This document shows positions 9,587 through 18,569 of a stretch of 64,000 bases of DNA, in pieces (within the stretch, counting starts at the first letter, position 1; every line of letters begins with the position of its first letter). The position numbers were made by a program, and so were the translations under genes. The DNA comes from Micrococcales bacterium (GTDB lineage Bacteria; Actinomycetota; Actinomycetes; Actinomycetales; Dermatophilaceae), in NCBI GenBank assembly GCA_021287075.1, contig JAJTBD010000021.1, positions 1 to 64,000 of the forward strand, read 5' to 3'. Under the pieces are notes generated by a model. The model was given only the letters and a program-made list of their open reading frames with translations. It was not told where the DNA came from and ran no database searches.

Positions 9587-10753
9587 ATGACCACCACCCG
9601 CCTCGCCGCCGCGACCCTGGCCGCCGCCATCCTTGCTAGCGTTCCCGCCATGGCCTCTGCCGCCTCCGGCCCCCAGCCCCACGACCCCAGGCCGCACCAG
9701 AGCGTGCCGGCCCCCAAAGCGGGGCCACGCGCCATGCCGCACCCCCTCGTCATCGCCCACCGCGGCGCCTCCGGCTACCGCCCGGAGCACACCCTCGCGG
9801 CATACGAGCTCGCCGTCGCCATGGGCGCGGACTACATCGAGCCCGACCTGGTGATGACCAAGGACGGGGTCCCCGTCGACCGCCACGAGGCGGAGATCTC
9901 GGGCACCACCGACGTCGCCGACCACCCCGAGTTCGCCGCCCGCAAGACCACCAAGATGCTCGACGGTGTCGCCACGACCGGCTGGTTCACCGAGGACTTC
10001 ACTCTCGCCGAGCTCAAGACCCTGCGTGCCAAGGAGCGCCTGCCCGAGCTGCGCCAGCAGAACACCGTCTATGACGGGCGCTGGGAGGTGCCGACCTATG
10101 AGGAGGTCCTCCAGCTGCGCGCCGAGCTGTCCAAGAAGTACAAGCGCGAGATCGGGATCATCCCCGAGATCAAGCACTCGACCTACTTCAAGGACGCCGG
10201 CCTCCCCGCCGAGCGCGCGGTCGTCGACCTGACCACGGAGTACAAGCTCAACAAGAAGAACGCCCCGATGTGGATCCAGTCCTTCGAGCTGAGCAACCTG
10301 ATCGAGCTGCGCGAGAAGCTCGGCTACAAGGCCAATCTCGTCTTCCTCACCACGGTCAAGGGCGGGCCCTACGACCTGGAGGCCAAGGGCGACCCGCGCA
10401 CCTACGCCGACCTGACCACGCCCGAGAGCCTGCGCGAGCTGCGCCAGTGGATCGACGGCATCAGCCCCGAGAAGGCCGCGCTGATCCCGCGGACCGCGAC
10501 CGGTGAGCTGGGCCAGCCCACGCCGCTCATCAAGGACGCACACGCCGCCGGCCTCCAGGTCGCCACGTGGACCTTCCGCGCCGAGAACTCCTTCCTCCCG
10601 CCGGCCTACCGGATCGGCACCGACCCGGCCGACTACGGGCGGATGATGGACGAGGTGCGCCGCTACTACGACGCAGGCGTCGACAGTGTCTTCTGCGACA
10701 ACCCCGACCTGTGCGTCGAGGCCCGCAAGGACTTCCTCGCCGAGCAGGGCTGA
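9587..10753 (+). CDS. glpQ: Secreted glycerophosphodiester phosphodiesterase
   Basis: A 388-residue enzyme that hydrolyses glycerophosphodiesters (deacylated phospholipids or teichoic-acid fragments) to glycerol-3-phosphate and an alcohol, acting outside the membrane. A Sec signal peptide is evident (positive start, hydrophobic stretch to the AMASAAS region near residue 26). The GDPD landmarks are the HRGASGYRPEHT catalytic loop, the YIEPDLVMTKDGVPVDRHE segment holding the metal-binding Glu/Asp and second His, and the late FCDNPD ending. ATG 9587 has no ribosome-binding site; a TAGCGT box lies 8 nt upstream. It is monocistronic, ending at a 16-bp perfect hairpin. A link to phosphate supply is likely from the family only. 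Confidence 0.92.
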   Translation: MTTTRLAAATLAAAILASVPAMASAASGPQPHDPRPHQSVPAPKAGPRAMPHPLVIAHRGASGYRPEHTLAAYELAVAMGADYIEPDLVMTKDGVPVDRHEAEISGTTDVADHPEFAARKTTKMLDGVATTGWFTEDFTLAELKTLRAKERLPELRQQNTVYDGRWEVPTYEEVLQLRAELSKKYKREIGIIPEIKHSTYFKDAGLPAERAVVDLTTEYKLNKKNAPMWIQSFELSNLIELREKLGYKANLVFLTTVKGGPYDLEAKGDPRTYADLTTPESLRELRQWIDGISPEKAALIPRTATGELGQPTPLIKDAHAAGLQVATWTFRAENSFLPPAYRIGTDPADYGRMMDEVRRYYDAGVDSVFCDNPDLCVEARKDFLAEQG

Positions 10754-10788
10754 GCCACAAGGCTTTTCGCGAGTCTCCAGACGCATCG

Positions 10789-10824
10789 GGTATGCCGCGA
10801 GGTCACCAGACCTCGCGGCATACC
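10789..10824 (+). terminator. GGTATGCCG-type terminator of glpQ
   Basis: A perfect 16-bp stem (10789-10804 with 10809-10824) with the loop ACCA lies 35 nt after the glpQ stop. Both outer ends read GGTATGCCGCG, the arm shared with other hairpins in the window. Outer ACGCA/TGCGT segments can extend it past a bulge. Confidence 0.85.
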
Positions 10825-10843
10825 TGCGTCTCTGCGCACCTCT

Positions 10844-10973
10844 CTTTAGCCCAGTTGGGCACAAACGCCCCGGGCGATCGTGCCCGACTGGGCAAAAGGG
10901 GAGGGGGCGATCGTGCCCAACTGGGCAAAAGGGGAGGGGGCGATCGTGCCCAACTGGGCGAAAGGGGTGGGGG
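10844..10973. repeat. 33-bp tandem array (3 copies) with an inverted fourth copy
   Basis: Three direct 33-bp copies start at 10875, 10908 and 10941; each has CGATCG, then GTGCCCAACTGGGC (GACTGGGC in copy 1), A-rich bases and a G-run. An inverted partial copy at 10844-10870 can pair with the first direct copy as a roughly 27-bp imperfect hairpin. The same 19-mer (10844-10862) recurs at 24672-24690. There are no spacers, so it is not a CRISPR array. It lies between glpQ and the response regulator. Confidence 0.85.
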
Positions 10974-10996
10974 CGAGGGCGGTGGTGTCTGGGGCC

Positions 10997-11605
10997 TCAG
11001 ATCCAGCCGTGGTCCTGGGCGGCGCGGGCGGCCTCGACGCGGGTGCGGGTGCCGGTCTTGCCGATCGCGGACGAGAGGTAGTTGCGGACCGTGCCGGAGG
11101 AGAGATAGAGCCGGCCGGCGATGTCGGAGACGGTGGCGCCGTCGAGCGCGGCCCGCAGGACGTCCTGCTCGCGCTCGGACAGCGGGTTGTTGCCCTCGAC
11201 GAGCGAGTCCGCCGCGAGCTGTGGGTCGACGACGCGCAGTCCTGCGTGCACCCGCCGGACTGTCTCGGCGAGCTCCTTGGCCGGGGCGTCCTTGACGACG
11301 AAGCCACTGGCCCCGGCCTCGAGAGCCCTGCGCAGATAGCCCGGCCGGCCGAAGGTCGTCACGATCAGCGACCGCACCGAGGGCAGCTCACGGTGGAGCA
11401 GGCCGGCCACGTCGATCCCGTCGAGACCCGGCATCTCGATGTCGAGCAGGCAGACATCGGGGGCGGATCTCCTTGCGGCAGTGAGGACCTCGTCGCCGCG
11501 ACCGACCTCGGCGACCACCTCCAGATCGGGCTCGAGGTCGAGCAGCACGCGCAGCCCACCGCGCACGAGCGCTTGGTCATCGGCGAGCAGCAGCCGGATC
11601 GTCAT
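10997..11605 (-). CDS. NarL/FixJ (DesR-type) response regulator
   Basis: A 202-residue two-domain response regulator. The receiver domain (1-120) has the acidic pair Asp9-Asp10, the phospho-acceptor Asp55 in CLLDIEMPG and Lys in the VVKDAP loop. A GerE/LuxR-type helix-turn-helix follows (about 138-195, LSEREQDVLRA to TVRNYLSSAIGKTG). It overlaps the stop of the upstream kinase by 4 bp (ATGA), so the two form one operon and a cognate pair. The DesK/DesR group often senses membrane state, but the signal and target here cannot be read from the sequence. Its 3' side faces the 33-bp repeat array. Confidence 0.92.
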   Translation of the reverse strand: MTIRLLLADDQALVRGGLRVLLDLEPDLEVVAEVGRGDEVLTAARRSAPDVCLLDIEMPGLDGIDVAGLLHRELPSVRSLIVTTFGRPGYLRRALEAGASGFVVKDAPAKELAETVRRVHAGLRVVDPQLAADSLVEGNNPLSEREQDVLRAALDGATVSDIAGRLYLSSGTVRNYLSSAIGKTGTRTRVEAARAAQDHGWI

Positions 11606-12744
11606 GACTCAACTCCCAGTTCGATGCGCAGCCGGGTGCCCCGGCCACCAGGGCCGGGGGAGACCGTGACGGCACCCCCGCTGGGCTCGACGCGCTCGCG
11701 CAGGCCCCTGATGCCATTGCCCTCCCGGCTGCCGTTGAGGCCGCGCCCGTCGTCGGTGACCTCGAGCCAGTCGGCGCCCCACTCCACGGCACAGTGCTCG
11801 GCACCGCTGTGCCGCACCACATTTGTGACGGCCTCGCGCAGTGCCCATGCGAGCGTGATGCGGTGGCGCGGGTCGACGACCATCGCGTCCTCGGGCAGCT
11901 CCGACTCGATGCCCGCGGCGGTCAGGGCGGACTCGGCATGGTCGACCTCGTCGGTCAGCCGGGCGACGCGCAGTCCCGCGACGGTCGCGCGGATCTCGGC
12001 CAGCGCCTGACGGCTGATCGAGCGGATCTGCGCCAGCTCCTCCTTGGCCCGCTCCGGGTCGAGATCGACCATCCGCTCGGCGACCTCGGACTTGACGGTC
12101 AGGACCGTGAGGGAGTGGCCGAGCACATCGTGCACATCCCGGGCCACCCGGTCGCGCTCCTCGGCGAAGGCGAGCTGGCGCTGGCTCAGTGCGGCCTGGC
12201 GGTCGAGGGTCTCGAACCGGCCGAGCAGCAGCATGAAGGTGCCGATGAGGGCCGTCATGCCCGAGAACCACACTCCCGTCAGGAGATCGCCCAGCCCCCA
12301 CCCGATCAGTGGAGCCGCTGTGATCCCGAGGAGCAGTGCGACGACGCCCTGTCGCGTCGGCAGGGTGGCGGTCGCGAGCGCGACGATGAAGATGATGGTC
12401 CCGAGGGCCTCGAGCTCGATGATCGCGATCATCGCGGCTGCGATGAGGCACAGCAGCAGGGCGGCCCGGGCGGGAGGGATGCTCCACCACCCACGCCGCC
12501 CCAGCGACCACCACGGGCCGTCATGCTCGTCGGACAGCCCGGCGAAGCCGATGATGTAGACGACGGCGAACGCCACGGTGAGCAGCACCCCGACGACCCG
12601 CAGCCACACCGGCCCAGGTCTGACCGCGGCGGCATAGAGCGGGAACCCGAGGAAGACCAGCCAGATCGCGCCCATCACCCAGCCGTGGCGCTCCCACGGG
12701 GAGGCAGGCGTGTCCGGTCGGGTCAGGTCCTTCACGGTGCTCAC
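11602..12744 (-). CDS. DesK-type membrane histidine kinase
   Basis: A sensor kinase of 380 residues. About six hydrophobic segments fill residues 18-175, with no large extracellular domain, so it probably senses within the membrane. A HisKA_3 dimerisation box follows with the phospho-acceptor His in ERDRVARDVHDVLGHSLT, then an HATPase domain with a DDGRG N-box and GNGIRGLRERV. GTG 12744 is taken as the start because upstream codons run into the aceE terminator region; a second GTG at 12735 is possible, and no strong ribosome-binding site is seen. It is translationally coupled to the response regulator. The signal is unknown. Confidence 0.88.
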   Translation of the reverse strand: MSTVKDLTRPDTPASPWERHGWVMGAIWLVFLGFPLYAAAVRPGPVWLRVVGVLLTVAFAVVYIIGFAGLSDEHDGPWWSLGRRGWWSIPPARAALLLCLIAAAMIAIIELEALGTIIFIVALATATLPTRQGVVALLLGITAAPLIGWGLGDLLTGVWFSGMTALIGTFMLLLGRFETLDRQAALSQRQLAFAEERDRVARDVHDVLGHSLTVLTVKSEVAERMVDLDPERAKEELAQIRSISRQALAEIRATVAGLRVARLTDEVDHAESALTAAGIESELPEDAMVVDPRHRITLAWALREAVTNVVRHSGAEHCAVEWGADWLEVTDDGRGLNGSREGNGIRGLRERVEPSGGAVTVSPGPGGRGTRLRIELGVES

Positions 12745-12803
12745 GCTAACCGCCCGGTGCCGTGCGCGCCGCTGACACCTGTCATGTCCTGACCGCAGAC
12801 GCA

Positions 12804-12840
12804 GGTATGCCGCGCGCCCGAGGTGGGCGCGCGGCATACC
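12804..12840 (-). terminator. GGTATGCCG-type terminator of aceE
   Basis: A perfect 16-bp stem (12804-12819 with 12825-12840) with a 5-nt loop lies 44 nt past the aceE stop and before the kinase gene. Its ends again read GGTATGCCGCG. Confidence 0.85.
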
Positions 12841-12884
12841 GACTGCGTTGTGTCACGGCATGGGAACCGTTGGGGGAGAGCCGA

Positions 12885-15653
12885 TCAGGCGTCGCCGCCC
12901 GCGTTGCCGGAGGTGCCGGCGGTGACGTCCTTGAGCTGGTACTTCTCGGCGGCGGCCTTGGCCGTGCCGGCCTCGACCTGGCCCTGCTCTTCGAGCATCT
13001 GGAGCGCCCGCACCGCCATCGACGGGCCGTCGATGTGGAAGAAGCGGCGGGCGGCCGCACGGGTGTCGGAGAAGCCGAAGCCGTCGGCGCCGAGCGAGGC
13101 GAAGTCACCGGGGACCCACTGCGCGATCTGGTCCTGGACCTGGCGCATGTAGTCGGAGACCGCCACGACCGGGCCCTTGGTGCCCATGAGCTTCTGGGTC
13201 ACATAGGGCACGCGGCGCTCCTCGGAGCCGTCGAGGAAGTTGTGCTCGTCGCAGGCCATGGCCTCGCGGCGCAGCTCGCTCCACGACGTCACCGACCACA
13301 CGTCGCCGGCGATGCCGTAGTCCTCGCGCAGCAGCTCCTGGGCCTCGAGCGCCCACGGGACGCCGACGCCGGAGGCGAGCAGCTGCACGCGCGGCTTGTC
13401 GTCCATGCCCTCGGCGGCCTTGTAGAGGTACATGCCCTTGAGCAGGCCCTCGACGTCGACGCCCTCCGGCTCGGCCGGCTGCACGATCGGCTCGTTGTAT
13501 GCCGTGAGGTAGTAGATGACGTTCTCGTTGCCCTTCTCGTCCTCCGAGCCGAACATCCGCCGCAGGCCCTCCTGCATGATGTGCGCGATCTCGAAGCCGA
13601 AGGCCGGGTCATAGGCCACCATCGCCGGGTTGGTCGCGGCCAGCAGCGGGCTCTGGCCGTCGGCGTGCTGGAGGCCCTCGCCGGTCAGCGTGGTGCGGCC
13701 GGCCGTGGCGCCGATGAGGAAGCCGCGGCTCATCTGGTCGGCCATCGCCCACATCGAGTCGCCGGTGCGCTGGAAGCCGAACATCGAGTAGAAGATGTAG
13801 ATCGGGATCATCGGCTCGCCGTGGGTGGCATAGGAGGAGCCGACAGCGGTGAAGGACGCGGCCGAGCCCGCCTCGTTGATGCCGAGGTGGAGGATCTGGC
13901 CGTCGGTCGCCTCGCGGTAGGACAGCATCAGCTCGGCGTCGACCGGGGTGTAGTTCTGCCCGTGCGGGTTGTAGATCTTGCGCGTCGGGAAGAAGCTGTC
14001 CATGCCGAAGGTGCGGGCCTCGTCGGGGATGATCGGCACGATGCGCTTGCCGAACTCCTTGTCGCGCATGAGGTCCTTGAGCAGCCGGACGAAGGCCATG
14101 GTCGTGGCGACCTGCTGCTTGCCGGAGCCCTTCTTGACCGAGGCATAGGCGTCGTCCGCCGGCAGCGGGAGCGCCTTGTGGCCGGTGCGCCGCTGCGGCA
14201 GCGAGCCGCCCAGCTTCTGGCGCCGCTCCATCATGTACTGGATGGCCTCGTCGTCCTTGCCGGGGTGGTAGTAGGGCGGACGGTAGGGGTCGTCCTCGAG
14301 CTGCTTGTCGGAGATCGGCAGGCGCAGCAGGTCGCGGAACTGCTTGAGGTCCTCGACGGTCATCTTCTTCATCTGGTGGGTCGCGTTGCGGCCGGCGAAG
14401 GCCGAGCCCAGCGTGTAGCCCTTGATCGTGTGGGCCAGGATGACCGTCGGCTGGCCGGTGTGGTCGACCGCTGCCTGGTATGCCGCGAAGACCTTGTGGT
14501 AGTCGTGACCGCCGCGCTTGAGCTTGAACCAGATGTCGTCGTCGGACCAGTTCTCGACGAGCTTGAGGGTGCGCGGGTCGCGGGCGAAGAAGTGCTCGCG
14601 GACGTACTTGCCGTCGTTGGCGCGGAAGGTCTGGTAGTCGCCGTCGGTCGTGGTGTTCATGATGTGCACCAGCGCGTGGTCGCGGTCGGCGGCCAGCAGC
14701 GGGTCCCAGCCGCGGCCCCAGACGACCTTGATGACATTCCAGCCGGCGCCGCGGAAGAAGGCCTCGAGCTCCTGCATGATCTTGCCGTTGCCGCGGACCG
14801 GGCCGTCGAGGCGCTGGAGGTTGCAGTTGACGACGAAGGTGAGGTTGTCGAGCTCCTCGTTGGCCGCCCACTGGAGCGCGCCGCGCGACTCGACCTCGTC
14901 CATCTCGCCGTCGCCGAGGAAGGCCCACACCCGCTGCTCGGAGGTGTCCTTGATGCCGCGGTTGTGGAGGTACTTGTTGAACTGCGCCTGGTAGATCGCG
15001 TTCATCGGGCCCAGGCCCATCGACACGGTCGGGAACTGCCAGTAGTCCGGCATCAGGCGCGGGTGCGGATAGGACGAGAGCGCGCGGATCTTGCCGTCGA
15101 CGAGGTGGCTCTTCTCCTGGCGGAAGCCGTCGAGGTCGTCCTCGGCGAGGACGCCCTCGAGATAGGAGCGGGCGTACATGCCCGGCGCCGCGTGACCCTG
15201 GAAGAAGACCTGGTCGCCGCCGCCCTCGTGGTCGGGGCCGCGGAAGAAGTGGTTCATGCCGACCTCATAGAGCGTCGCCGCGGACGCATAGGTCGAGATA
15301 TGGCCGCCGACGCTGACCTCGGGCCGCTGCGCGCGGTGGACCATCACCGCGGCATTCCAGCGGATCAGCCGGCGGTAGAGCCGCTCGGTGTCCTCGTCGC
15401 CGGGGAACCACGGCTCCTGCTCGGGGGTGATCGTGTTGATGTAGTCGGTCGTCGTCAGCGACGGCACCCCGACCTGCTTCTCGCGGGCACGCTCGAGCAG
15501 CTTGAGCATGATGTAGCGCGCGCGGCTGCGGCCAGCGTCGTCGAGCAGGGCGTCAAGGGAGTTGAGCCACTCCTGGGTCTCCTCGGGATCGATGTCCGGG
15601 AGGCGGGACGGTATCCCGTTGAGGATGGGGCCGGACTTCTCCAGGGAGGTCAC
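12885..15653 (-). CDS. aceE: Pyruvate dehydrogenase E1 component, homodimeric type
   Basis: A 922-residue thiamine-diphosphate enzyme that decarboxylates pyruvate and acetylates the E2 lipoyl group, feeding acetyl-CoA to the TCA cycle and fatty-acid synthesis. It is the single-chain AceE type used by actinobacteria and proteobacteria. The ThDP-binding [14 protein letters not shown]...NCN segment and the central and C-terminal transketolase-like domains are all present, and length is normal. GTG 15653 is chosen because AAAGGA lies 8 nt upstream; the longer frame adds an unrelated Pro/Arg-rich stretch. No E2 or E3 genes are adjacent. DUF3052 and AhpE-type genes lie nearby on the other strand, as in mycobacteria. 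Confidence 0.96.
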   Translation of the reverse strand: MTSLEKSGPILNGIPSRLPDIDPEETQEWLNSLDALLDDAGRSRARYIMLKLLERAREKQVGVPSLTTTDYINTITPEQEPWFPGDEDTERLYRRLIRWNAAVMVHRAQRPEVSVGGHISTYASAATLYEVGMNHFFRGPDHEGGGDQVFFQGHAAPGMYARSYLEGVLAEDDLDGFRQEKSHLVDGKIRALSSYPHPRLMPDYWQFPTVSMGLGPMNAIYQAQFNKYLHNRGIKDTSEQRVWAFLGDGEMDEVESRGALQWAANEELDNLTFVVNCNLQRLDGPVRGNGKIMQELEAFFRGAGWNVIKVVWGRGWDPLLAADRDHALVHIMNTTTDGDYQTFRANDGKYVREHFFARDPRTLKLVENWSDDDIWFKLKRGGHDYHKVFAAYQAAVDHTGQPTVILAHTIKGYTLGSAFAGRNATHQMKKMTVEDLKQFRDLLRLPISDKQLEDDPYRPPYYHPGKDDEAIQYMMERRQKLGGSLPQRRTGHKALPLPADDAYASVKKGSGKQQVATTMAFVRLLKDLMRDKEFGKRIVPIIPDEARTFGMDSFFPTRKIYNPHGQNYTPVDAELMLSYREATDGQILHLGINEAGSAASFTAVGSSYATHGEPMIPIYIFYSMFGFQRTGDSMWAMADQMSRGFLIGATAGRTTLTGEGLQHADGQSPLLAATNPAMVAYDPAFGFEIAHIMQEGLRRMFGSEDEKGNENVIYYLTAYNEPIVQPAEPEGVDVEGLLKGMYLYKAAEGMDDKPRVQLLASGVGVPWALEAQELLREDYGIAGDVWSVTSWSELRREAMACDEHNFLDGSEERRVPYVTQKLMGTKGPVVAVSDYMRQVQDQIAQWVPGDFASLGADGFGFSDTRAAARRFFHIDGPSMAVRALQMLEEQGQVEAGTAKAAAEKYQLKDVTAGTSGNAGGDA

Positions 15654-15734
15654 AGGCAGGTCCTTTCTAGCGCGGTGGCGACCGGTGGGCCGCGGTGGGG
15701 CTGGGTCCAGTCTCCACCCGGACGTGCCCTCCGT

Positions 15735-15764
15735 CATACCCCGGGTGGGTTACCCCGGGGTATG
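15735..15764. other. Hairpin in the aceE / PH-protein divergent region
   Basis: An 11-bp perfect inverted repeat (CATACCCCGGG at 15735-15745, CCCGGGGTATG at 15754-15764) with an 8-nt loop lies 82 nt upstream of aceE and 78 nt upstream of the plus-strand gene. In a divergent promoter region it could be an operator. Its edge also carries the TATGCC motif. Confidence 0.4.
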
Positions 15765-15829
15765 CCGCGCGGCGGCCGTGCGCCGGCCGTGCGGCCCGTG
15801 GGCGCCGGGCCCGCGCAGGCGGCCACCCG

Positions 15830-15835
15830 TAGGGT
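15830..15835 (+). promoter_or_regulatory. -10 box (TAGGGT) of the PH-domain genes
   Basis: TAGGGT lies 6 nt before ATG 15842, which has no Shine-Dalgarno sequence; this fits a leaderless transcript. No clear -35 was found. Confidence 0.45.
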
Positions 15836-15841
15836 TGGGCC

Positions 15842-16393
15842 ATGAGCGAGACCGCGGGAGTCCCCGCCGCCCCCGCCCCCCAGGCCCCGGCCCCCCAGGC
15901 TCCCGGCCCGCAGGTCGCGATGGACGGCGACAGCGGGCTGCCGTGGGTGCATGTCTCGCCCCGACTGGCCACGGCGCGCACCATCGCGCTGCTGCTGACC
16001 CTGCTGCCCTTCGCGCTCGCCTCGGGCGCTGTCGCGGTCTTCCTGTGGCGCTGGGCCTGGGTGGGCGTCGCAGCGCTGGCGCTCCTGGCGCTGTGGGGGA
16101 TCTGGCTGATCCGGCGTCAGGTCGCCTTCCTCACCTATGCCGAGCTGCCCGAGGAGATCGCGATCCGCCGCGGCCGGATGTTCCGCACGCTCGTCACCGT
16201 GCCCTACGGCCGGATGCAGTATGTCGACATGCAGTCCGGCCCGCTCGCGCGGCGCTTCGGGCTGGCATCGGTGGAGATCCACACCGCCTCACCCTCGAGT
16301 GGCGGCGACATCCCCGGGCTGCCGGTCGCCGAGGCCGAGGCACTGCGTGAGCGCCTCGCCGCGCGCGGCGAGTCCCAGCGGGCGGGCCTGTGA
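15842..16393 (+). CDS. PH-domain (bPH2, YdbS-like) membrane protein
   Basis: A 183-residue protein. A Pro/Ala/Gln-rich N-terminus is followed by two adjacent membrane segments (about residues 45-90) and a bacterial pleckstrin-like bPH2 domain (about 95-165, with a VPYGRMQYVDMQSGPLARRFGLASVEIHT core). Paired bPH2 proteins of this kind are conserved in Gram-positives. In Bacillus, YdbS/YdbT have been linked to bacteriocin resistance, but the role here is unknown. The stop overlaps the next gene's GTG by 4 bp, so the two proteins are probably made together and may form a complex. Confidence 0.85.
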   Translation: MSETAGVPAAPAPQAPAPQAPGPQVAMDGDSGLPWVHVSPRLATARTIALLLTLLPFALASGAVAVFLWRWAWVGVAALALLALWGIWLIRRQVAFLTYAELPEEIAIRRGRMFRTLVTVPYGRMQYVDMQSGPLARRFGLASVEIHTASPSSGGDIPGLPVAEAEALRERLAARGESQRAGL

Positions 16394-17994
16394 GCGAGCA
16401 CCACCCTGACGGAGACGGTCTCCGCGCCGCGACGCACACCCCGGCGCCCGGCGAGACGTCCGACAGGACGCCCGACGACGGTGCCGGCTGGCAGCGTTTC
16501 CACCCGCTGACACCACTGCTGCGGGGCGGCGTGATGCTCGTCGGCGCGGCCGGATATGTCCTCTCCCAGCAGTTCGACCGCATCTTCGGGACCGCGCCCG
16601 GCGGCGAGGACGACCCGATCATGTCCCACCTGCGCATCGCGGCCGCGATCACCGCGGCGGTCATCGCCGTCACCGTCCTGGGGGCCTGGCTCAGCTGGCG
16701 GGCGGCCCGGTTCCGGGTCTCCCCGCATGCTGTGGAGCTGCGCACCGGCATCCTCTTCCGGCAGCACCGCCACATCCGCTACGACCGCATCCAGTCCGTC
16801 GACATCGTCCGGCCGCTCATCGCCCGGCTGTTCGGGCTGTCAGAGGTGCGGGTCGTCGCCGCCGGGGGAGCCGACTCCCGGGCGGCCCTGGCCTATCTCG
16901 ACGGGACCCGCGCCCACGATCTGCGCGACGAGCTGATGGACCGGGCCGAGGCGGCAAACGCGCCGGTCGCGCGGGCCGATGGCGCCGGCGAGCTCACGGA
17001 CACATCCGTTGGGGCACAAGGCGTCCCGCCCCTCGCGCCCGCCGATGGCACACCTGCCGCGCCCGGCGCCGCACCCACTTCGACGTCCGCGGCCGCGGCC
17101 GCACGCGGCATACCCCTGGTCCTGGTCCGCATCCCCAACGCGCGCCTGGTGCAGTCGGCCCTCTTCCACGGCGCGGCGGTCTTCCTTGCCATCGCCATCC
17201 CGCTCACGGTCGCCGCTGTCCTGCTCGACTGGCCCGGGGTGCTGCCGGTCCTCGGCCCGGCCGTCCTCGGCGTCGGGGCCAACCACATCGGCTCCCTGGT
17301 CAAGAACGCCAACTTCGAGCTCAGCCAGGCCCGCGACACCCTCAAGGTGCGACGTGGGCTGACCGACCTGCGCTCCTCGACCGTGCCGCTCGGGCGCGTC
17401 CAGGCCGTCCAGATGCGCCAGCCGCTCCTCTGGCGGGCCTTCGGCTGGTGGCGGATGCAGGTCAATGTCGCGGGTGTCCACGGCGCCGGCGACGACGAGG
17501 GCGAGGACCTCCTGCTGCCGGTGGGCGAGACCGAGGAGGCGCTCGCTGTGCTCGCTCTCGTCTTCCCCGACACCGATCTCGACCTCGCCCGGCGGGCGAT
17601 CGCGGGCGAGGGCCCCCAGCCGGGCTTCGTCGGCGCGCCTCGCAGCGCCCGCTGGCTCGACCCCCGCTCCTGGCAGCGACGCGGGTATGCCGTGACCGAC
17701 CACGCCGTCGTCGTCCGCGGCGGGTGGCTGGCCCGCACCGCCCAGTGGGTGCCGCACGGTCGGATCCAGTCGGCCAGGCTCACCCAGGGCCCCCTCGAGC
17801 GCCGCCTGGGGCTGGCCGATGTGACCCTCGTGTCGACCCCCGGATCGGTCGTGCCGGTCATCGCCCATCTGGCCGCCGGCGAGGCCGAGCGCCTCGTCTC
17901 CGAGCAGATCGGCCGCTCCGCTGCGGCACGGCGCCGCACCGGCGCGCGGCGCGCGGGCACGGCGCCGGACCTTGCGCATCCCCCCATTTCCTAG
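16390..17994 (+). CDS. PH-domain (bPH2, YdbT-like) membrane protein
   Basis: A 534-residue partner of the preceding protein. It contains repeated bPH2 modules: one after the first membrane pair (about 110-190, RHIRYDRIQSVDIVRPLIARLFGL), one in the middle (VPLGRVQAVQMRQPLLWRAFGWWRMQV) and one at the C-terminus (VPHGRIQSARLTQGPLERRLGLADV). Hydrophobic pairs lie near residues 40-105 and 255-300. An Ala/Pro/Thr-rich linker lies between modules one and two. It starts with GTG inside the upstream stop (GTGA). The repeated 'RIQSV/RLFGL' pattern makes the family clear; its biochemical role is not established. Confidence 0.85.
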   Translation: MSEHHPDGDGLRAATHTPAPGETSDRTPDDGAGWQRFHPLTPLLRGGVMLVGAAGYVLSQQFDRIFGTAPGGEDDPIMSHLRIAAAITAAVIAVTVLGAWLSWRAARFRVSPHAVELRTGILFRQHRHIRYDRIQSVDIVRPLIARLFGLSEVRVVAAGGADSRAALAYLDGTRAHDLRDELMDRAEAANAPVARADGAGELTDTSVGAQGVPPLAPADGTPAAPGAAPTSTSAAAAARGIPLVLVRIPNARLVQSALFHGAAVFLAIAIPLTVAAVLLDWPGVLPVLGPAVLGVGANHIGSLVKNANFELSQARDTLKVRRGLTDLRSSTVPLGRVQAVQMRQPLLWRAFGWWRMQVNVAGVHGAGDDEGEDLLLPVGETEEALAVLALVFPDTDLDLARRAIAGEGPQPGFVGAPRSARWLDPRSWQRRGYAVTDHAVVVRGGWLARTAQWVPHGRIQSARLTQGPLERRLGLADVTLVSTPGSVVPVIAHLAAGEAERLVSEQIGRSAAARRRTGARRAGTAPDLAHPPIS

Positions 17995-18070
17995 TGGACT
18001 AAGCGGGATATCCGACGAGCCGGCCGCCCCATGGCGTCCGCGACAACGAAGGCACAACGGGAGGAAGCAC

Positions 18071-18496
18071 GTGGTTACGTCCGCGCCAGCGGCCGGAGGG
18101 GGTCCTGCAGCCAAGCTCGGCTTCGCCGCAGGACAGGTGGTCCAGGAGTTCGGCTACGACGGCGACGTCGACGACGACTTCCGGTTCAGCATCGAGGACA
18201 TCACGGGCAGCGAGCTCGAGGACGAGGACTTCGGCGAGGTCGCCGACGCTGTCCTCCTCTGGTGGCGCGAGGACGACGGCGACCTGGTCGACGCGCTCGT
18301 CGACGCCCTCACCCAGCTGGCCGACAACGGCACGATCGTGCTGCTCACGCCCAAGGCCGGGCACCCCGACCACGTCGACCCCGCCGTCATCGACGAGTCG
18401 GCGCTCACCGCGGGCCTGCACACCTCCGGCCGGGTCGCCTGCGCCGAGGAGTGGACCGGCACCCGCCTCGTCGCGCCCAAGTCCGCCCGGCGCTGA
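18071..18496 (+). CDS. DUF3052 family protein
   Basis: A 141-residue acidic soluble protein of the actinobacterial DUF3052 family, rich in Asp/Glu (GDVDDDFRFSIED and EDEDFGEVAD stretches). Orthologues sit beside ahpE and aceE in mycobacteria, as here. Function is unknown. GTG 18071 is preferred to the longer frame because GGAGG at 18059-18063 is correctly spaced and the longer start would overlap the upstream gene. The gene stands 76 nt after the PH-domain pair and 73 nt before the peroxiredoxin. Confidence 0.85.
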   Translation: MVTSAPAAGGGPAAKLGFAAGQVVQEFGYDGDVDDDFRFSIEDITGSELEDEDFGEVADAVLLWWREDDGDLVDALVDALTQLADNGTIVLLTPKAGHPDHVDPAVIDESALTAGLHTSGRVACAEEWTGTRLVAPKSARR

Positions 18497-18569
18497 GCCC
18501 CGCGGGCGCCCGACGCCAGCCGCGGAGGCCGCGCACGCGGCATACCACCCGGATGGCAGACTCGAGGCC

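Noticed and set aside
10875..10973. Possible CRISPR array
   Set aside because: The 33-bp units abut without spacers and no cas genes are near.
10846..11307. Minus-strand ORF with FAQLGTIAPSP repeats
   Set aside because: The repeats are translation of the 33-bp DNA array, and the rest overlaps the response-regulator gene in another frame.
12762..15845. 1027-codon plus-strand ORF opposite aceE
   Set aside because: Same cause; low-complexity Val/Leu/Arg/Asp composition and no motifs.
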